From: a virus
DNA length: 29,952 nt
Virus record (IMG/VR): IMGVR_UViG_3300026953_000007
Span: 1 to 29,952 of that record
Strand: one strand, 5' to 3'
The position numbers and the translations under genes are program-made. The notes below the pieces were generated by a model. That model saw only the letters and a program-made list of their open reading frames with translations, was not told where the DNA came from and ran no database searches. This document shows, piece after piece, positions 26,243-29,952 of this stretch (position 1 is the first letter of the stretch; each line of letters starts with the position of its first letter).

Positions 26243-27699
26243 GAAGCGGCCTTTATCACTTCAAGATAAGCGCCCTGAATGGAGGTCTTTACAGGGGCGG
26301 ACCAGGACACTTCATATACGCGGTCACGCGCGAGGCCCAACCGGTTCCACTGCATGGAGGCAATGTAATTGCCGGTTTCGCCCAGGGTCTGAAGAACCGC
26401 TTCCCCATAGGACTTTCCGGCATTGTCCGACCATCTGAGAGAAACATAATCATTGTCATTCGTCGCCGTGGTCATCTTGTTGCCCACTTCCATGGCGAGC
26501 AGGAAGTTCTTGTGTATCAGGCGGTCGTTTTCATCCGTGGTATGCGGGAAGGACCGCACCCGAACCACGGGGTCTCCATCTGTCCCATCGTAGCTGTCCA
26601 GGTAGGTATCGAGATCGAGGTAATAGATGTTGCCGTTCTCGAAATCCCCTACCAGGAGTTTGCCCTGATAGGTGGTGAAACAATTGGCCCGCCAGCGGTT
26701 CAAGATGCCATTGTCATCAGACCAGCAGCGCCGATGCCATTTTTCCTCCCCGATGTCATAAACCCAAGTGACATTGGCCGAGGGAAATACCAGGACATAG
26801 AAAACATGGCCTTCCTGAAGATAGGTGAAGCCGAGCGCGTCCGAAGTATTGGCATAGGTCGCAATCTCGCGATCAATGGCCTTTGTCGATATGGTTCTTG
26901 CCCGGTATTGAGCGCCCTCGAATACCACATTGGCGCCCATGGCATCCTGACCCAGCCAATAGACACCCAGATCATATTTGGCTATCGAGCCTACAGCGGT
27001 GCAGCCATGCTCCACGAAAGCGCCAGGCATGGCCTGGAAGGCAAAATCCTGGGCGCCGGCATCGAACCAGACCTCGGAGGTCCACTCCCCGAGCAACCAC
27101 AGTTCGCGATGCATGACCTTGAGCCCAACGATATTGTCATTGCCTCCGGTCTTGGCCGCGATGTCGAGGGGATCAAAAGCGGTCCCACCGACAAACATCG
27201 CGTAGTCCGCATTCGACAGGCTGAAAAAGAACTGATTGGTGCCCTTACGGTTGAAGATCAGATAGGTATCGAGATAATCAACCACATCGCAGGCGTAGAA
27301 GTTCGTGGCCGATACCGAGTTCCACGAATTGTCCGACAGCTTGATGCAGAAGGCAAAAGAGGTGCCATCCACAATCACCGCGACAAGGGTATTGTCCTTG
27401 ATCGAGACAAGGCCTGAGGATGTTGTAAGCGTTCCCAGAACCGTCCAGACACCCGCGTTTACGTAATAAGCGGTGTCATCCACCACGATATAGAGATTGC
27501 CGTTTGACGCGGTGTACTGCGCCCTGACCTCACCTGCTACCGGAGCCGTGTCCCAAATGGGTGTTCCAGGCGTGGGGTAATAGGTCTCCGGGAACGGGCT
27601 ATCGTCCGGATTTTTCTCCGCATAGAGGTTCACGCATTTTTGTGCATCGGCAATCAAGGCGCGGGCTTCATAGGCACCTTGGGTAAGCGCCAGTCTCAC
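26239..27699 (-). CDS. packaged DNA stabilisation protein, P22 gp10-like
   Basis: The 486-aa protein begins GAYEARALIADAQKCVNLYA, then YYPTPGTPIWDTAPVAGEVR. Propeller-like strand pairs run throughout (LDTYLIFNRKGTNQFFFSLS, then LGEWTSEVWFDAG, then VYDIGEEKWHRRCW). This is the gp10-type hub that closes the portal vertex after packaging. P22 gp10 is of similar length. It lies downstream of the gp4-like gene, with other genes between, and upstream of the collar-domain protein, as gp10 precedes gp26. Confidence 0.85.
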   Translation of the reverse strand: MRLALTQGAYEARALIADAQKCVNLYAEKNPDDSPFPETYYPTPGTPIWDTAPVAGEVRAQYTASNGNLYIVVDDTAYYVNAGVWTVLGTLTTSSGLVSIKDNTLVAVIVDGTSFAFCIKLSDNSWNSVSATNFYACDVVDYLDTYLIFNRKGTNQFFFSLSNADYAMFVGGTAFDPLDIAAKTGGNDNIVGLKVMHRELWLLGEWTSEVWFDAGAQDFAFQAMPGAFVEHGCTAVGSIAKYDLGVYWLGQDAMGANVVFEGAQYRARTISTKAIDREIATYANTSDALGFTYLQEGHVFYVLVFPSANVTWVYDIGEEKWHRRCWSDDNGILNRWRANCFTTYQGKLLVGDFENGNIYYLDLDTYLDSYDGTDGDPVVRVRSFPHTTDENDRLIHKNFLLAMEVGNKMTTATNDNDYVSLRWSDNAGKSYGEAVLQTLGETGNYIASMQWNRLGLARDRVYEVSWSAPVKTSIQGAYLEVIKAAS

Positions 27700-28508
27700 C
27701 CCTTTTCTCCGTGGCTGAATTTGTGGGCGCAGGCGAACATCCCGTCACCATGGATAGTAAGTCCGATGTCGAAATATTCGGCAAGCATGAAGAACTGTTC
27801 CGCATCCTTGGCCTCAGATGCCCAGCTTCTGGTGGTGGAAAAAACCCGGCCGCCAATCACTTCTTCGCCCTCAATGGTGCCCCCGTAATTGAGATGCAGG
27901 ACTTCCACACCAGACCAATCATCGTCCACAGTGGCGTGGTGCTTGCCGTCAATGAAACAGCCGTCCCATCCCCAATACTCGAAATCCGTGTAGCCAAGCC
28001 GGTGCATCAGCCATGAGGCCGATAACGTTACTGTCGAGCAAAGCGCGATCCTGGAACGGCCATCGGCGGGATAGTCCCGCAGATGCCAAATCCGCACATC
28101 GCAGCCCTTGAGCTTCTCAAACACCCGAGGATGGCATTTGGAGGCTACGAAATAGATGGTTTCCCGAGAGGGATTATCGGGAAGGAAATCCGCCACCAAT
28201 TCTTGCGGATCGCAGCAGGCCCAATAGGTGGGAGCAATTCCCCAGTCTGTAAACAGCTTCAGGCTGGAATTAAGCGCCAGTGTCGGAAGACTTGAGATGT
28301 AGTTCCCGGCCAATCGCGCGCTAGGACCAGCCGCCACGATATGCAAGGTTCTGCGCCTTACCGCTTCTTTCAAGCCGCGCTTCAGATTGATGTCGATATG
28401 GCTTCGGCAGATTTCGTCATTGAGAGGCGTGACGATCTCGAAACCTTCGATGATGGTGCCGGGGGCTATTTCCTCCCCAGCACCAACAATCGGAGTGTTA
28501 TGCCCCAC
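27696..28508 (-). CDS. DUF115/MptE-like enzyme
   Basis: The 270-aa protein has a Rossmann-type start, RTLHIVAAGPSARLAGNYIS, then LALNSSLKLFTDWGIAPTYW, then DPQELVADF. Later segments are STVTLSASWLMHRLGYTDFE and WGWDGCFIDGKHHA. This order matches the DUF115 family that includes motility-accessory (Maf) glycosyltransferases and archaeal MptE kinases. In a virion cluster it could modify a structural protein or a carbohydrate; the substrate is unknown. It overlaps gp10 by 4 bp and the upstream gene by 11 bp. Confidence 0.7.
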   Translation of the reverse strand: MGHNTPIVGAGEEIAPGTIIEGFEIVTPLNDEICRSHIDINLKRGLKEAVRRRTLHIVAAGPSARLAGNYISSLPTLALNSSLKLFTDWGIAPTYWACCDPQELVADFLPDNPSRETIYFVASKCHPRVFEKLKGCDVRIWHLRDYPADGRSRIALCSTVTLSASWLMHRLGYTDFEYWGWDGCFIDGKHHATVDDDWSGVEVLHLNYGGTIEGEEVIGGRVFSTTRSWASEAKDAEQFFMLAEYFDIGLTIHGDGMFACAHKFSHGEKG

Positions 28509-28965
28509 GCATCACCGCCCAAAGGGTGGTGTTGACGGCAACATAGATATTGCCCTTGTTCTTGACCAGGAGCGTTGTGTCAGCGGCATTCGTAGAGGCG
28601 CCACCGATTTTGCCGTTCGTCGCCGGATAGACCTTGGCGCTGAAGGTCGTGGCTACGGACAGAACCCGGACAATCAAACCTGTCGCGGCAGTCGGAAGGC
28701 GAACGCCATGGGTGGAGGAGGTGGCAACCGCAGTGATGATGGCCGTCGATTTGGTGATGGCCGTCGCGGTGCCCTGCGTGGTGCCCGTGGTGAGCTGGAT
28801 TAGCTGAGGCGAGCCAGTCAGCGTGCCGGTAAAGGAGAGATTGCTGGCGGTCGTGCTTTGCGGCGTGCCGTTGCCGGTCAAGTTGTTGCAGACGGTGATG
28901 ATCTGGTTCATGAGTTCGCCAGGGAAAAGGCGATAGCCCAGAAGTTGCGAGAGAATAGCGGCCAT
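28498..28965 (-). CDS. putative small structural (decoration) protein
   Basis: The 155-aa protein has a hydrophobic start (MAAILSQLLGYRLFPGELMN) and a Thr/Ala/Gly-rich beta body (LSFTGTLTGSPQLIQLTTGT, then LIVRVLSVATTFSAKVYPAT, then DTTLLVKNKGNIYVAVNTTL). Composition and place between the HNH and DUF115-like genes suggest a head or tail decoration protein. No family is named with confidence. Confidence 0.6.
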   Translation of the reverse strand: MAAILSQLLGYRLFPGELMNQIITVCNNLTGNGTPQSTTASNLSFTGTLTGSPQLIQLTTGTTQGTATAITKSTAIITAVATSSTHGVRLPTAATGLIVRVLSVATTFSAKVYPATNGKIGGASTNAADTTLLVKNKGNIYVAVNTTLWAVMRGA

Positions 28966-29025
28966 GAGGGAGTCCTTTCAGGGTCGAGAGGGATTTAGCC
29001 CCTCCCAGACCCGCAAAGGACGAGG

Positions 29026-29667
29026 CTAATTCACATTGCGCCACCATCTCCGGCGACGTGTTGGATCAAGCAAAAGGTCTTTCGGCCAGTTGCTGAAAAC
29101 GCGATATTTTATCGTTGTGACGCTTAGCCCACTGCGTTCCGCAGCTTCTGCAAGCGTCATTTTTCCCAAAGGAGTTTCAATTATTTTGCAATTGCGCGTG
29201 TTGCGCATCTGCTCAGATTGAGTGGCCCAGCGGCAGTTTCCAGGCTCGTAGTTGCCGTTTACATCAATTCGATCAATGGAGAGATTGGGTCGCCATCCCG
29301 GCGCCATGTCATCCCAGAAATTCCAGAAGTCAGCCAACCAGCGGTCGCAGACCTTGATGCCTCTACCGCCATAATCTTTGAAGCACATGGTGCTTTTGTT
29401 CGAACACCGGTCCTTCATCCCAACCCAACATCGATATATCGGATGGAAAGACTGCTTATGCTTAGTTGCTCTCTTGGAAGTCACCTCCCTCTGAAAACAA
29501 CCGCATGATGTTGAGCCTCCAGACCGCAGATTTCCTGTTGGGATCTCCCGCTCTACACCACACTTACACTTGCAGACCCACATGGCCGCACCGCGACGAC
29601 TTCGTGCGTAACGAAGCACAGTCCAACGGCCAAATTTCTTGCCTTGAAGTTCTACTCTTGCAGTCAT
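29026..29667 (-). CDS. HNH homing-type endonuclease with C-terminal HTH
   Basis: The 213-aa protein has an N-terminal zinc ribbon (GRWTVLRYARSRRG, then WVCKCKCGVEREIPTG, then STSCGCF). It also carries YGGRGIKVCDRWLADFWNFW and SIDRIDVNGNYEPGNCRWAT, the HNH core of a widespread phage endonuclease type. The C-terminal HTH is PLGKMTLAEAAERSGLSVTT. It sits between the gp4-like and structural genes and reads less GC-rich than they do. That fits a free-standing homing gene. The ATG at 29667 is preferred; an upstream start at 29712 precedes the conserved motif. Confidence 0.82.
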   Translation of the reverse strand: MTARVELQGKKFGRWTVLRYARSRRGAAMWVCKCKCGVEREIPTGNLRSGGSTSCGCFQREVTSKRATKHKQSFHPIYRCWVGMKDRCSNKSTMCFKDYGGRGIKVCDRWLADFWNFWDDMAPGWRPNLSIDRIDVNGNYEPGNCRWATQSEQMRNTRNCKIIETPLGKMTLAEAAERSGLSVTTIKYRVFSNWPKDLLLDPTRRRRWWRNVN

Positions 29668-29730
29668 GCCGTCTCTCCCTATTCGCGGAGAAACTAGCAT
29701 ACAAATATCCACTAAGACATTGGTTTTGTA

Positions 29731-29952
29731 CTAGTAATTACTGTCCGAGAATATATTGTATTTCGCGCCCCTGCCGAGGCCTACCGGCATTCTGAGGCGG
29801 GGAACTGCCGCATTCATATTGCGGATGACGCTGAGACTATCCACGGCCAGCCCGACCAAAGACGGATCGGGTGGGATCTGATACATGGGACGAACCCTGC
29901 ATCCCAGATTGTACCGCAGCGCCCCAAAATACTGGCTGGGAAGGTTGATCTC
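29731..29952 (-). CDS. P22 gp4-like tail accessory factor (partial, 5' end outside window)
   Basis: The last 73 residues plus stop are inside the window. They read INLPSQYFGALRYNLGCRVR, then MYQIPPDPSLVGLAVDSLSV, then IRNMNAAVPRLRMP, and end YNIFSDSNY. This INLP...L..N.....PEY..P....L...A...L..I...N pattern is the C-terminal part of gp4-type head-completion/tail-accessory proteins. The start codon is missing, beyond base 29952. It sits upstream of gp10, with the HNH and two other genes between, consistent with P22 order. Confidence 0.8.
   Translation of the reverse strand, partial: EINLPSQYFGALRYNLGCRVRPMYQIPPDPSLVGLAVDSLSVIRNMNAAVPRLRMPVGLGRGAKYNIFSDSNY

Overview
The window looks like part of a temperate, short-tailed (podovirus-type) phage of an alphaproteobacterium. 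The base composition is GC-rich by eye. The genes are tightly packed and joined by many ATGA overlaps. The virion module carries relatives of P22 gp4, gp10 and gp7 in P22-like order, followed by a complete lysis cassette. A tyrosine integrase is followed at once by the 3' part of a proline tRNA gene, which is a classic attP layout. That core has phage genes on both sides, so the sequence reads as a free or circularised phage genome rather than an ordinary integrated prophage, whose att sites would be at its ends.

Layout. (1) 0.2-7.7 kb, minus strand: the early-left operon, read from cro at 7667 down to about 1.6 kb. It holds a Cro/YdaS regulator, two tiny membrane proteins, a LexA-type DNA-binding protein without a protease domain, several small HTH or zinc proteins, a GIY-YIG protein, a replication-initiator-like protein with a probable partner, and a NusG-like protein. 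Beyond it lie an odd tRNA and an IS1-like transposase with a small partner ORF. (2) 7.67-8.9 kb: the switch. A CI-type repressor (HTH plus S24 self-cleaving domain) diverges from cro. Three operator-like palindromes lie exactly 24 bp apart between them, and two more, also 24 bp apart, sit on the promoter of the rightward operon. A small lipoprotein gene converges on cI. (3) 8.9-16.3 kb, plus strand: the early-right operon. It holds a hypothetical protein, a pentapeptide-repeat protein, a Lar-like anti-restriction protein, a protein with a Gly-Ser/Tyr/Asp dipeptide array, Bet (RecT family), NinB, an HNH nuclease, a MazG-like protein, several small proteins and the integrase. (4) 16.3-16.5 kb: attP, four arm-type repeats and a terminator facing the late genes. 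(5) 16.5-29.95 kb, minus strand: late genes. From right to left these are a gp4-like tail accessory protein (cut by the window edge), an HNH homing-type nuclease, a small structural protein, a DUF115-like enzyme, gp10-like hub, a collar-domain fibre, a 2-oxoglutarate hydroxylase, a GNAT acetyltransferase, gp7-like and two larger ejection proteins (one with an M15 peptidase domain), two tail proteins sharing a head-binding domain, a putative tail protein, endolysin, holin, Rz and nested Rz1.

How it fits together. In the lysogen, CI would hold down both early promoters. RecA-triggered cleavage at its Cys-Gly site would release cro with the replication genes on the left, and recombination, anti-restriction and integration genes on the right. 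The terminase, portal and capsid genes and any helicase are not in this window.

The most unusual items are: two leader elements in the right operon with the same layout and a covarying 5-bp hairpin; two neighbouring in-frame repeat arrays built from a tiny codon alphabet with no synonymous drift; a class I, arginine-like tRNA with anticodon ACU and a poorly paired anticodon stem; and an aspartyl-hydroxylase-like enzyme, an acetyltransferase and a DUF115-like enzyme set inside the virion gene cluster. All functional statements come from reading the sequence and recalling protein families; no database search was run.
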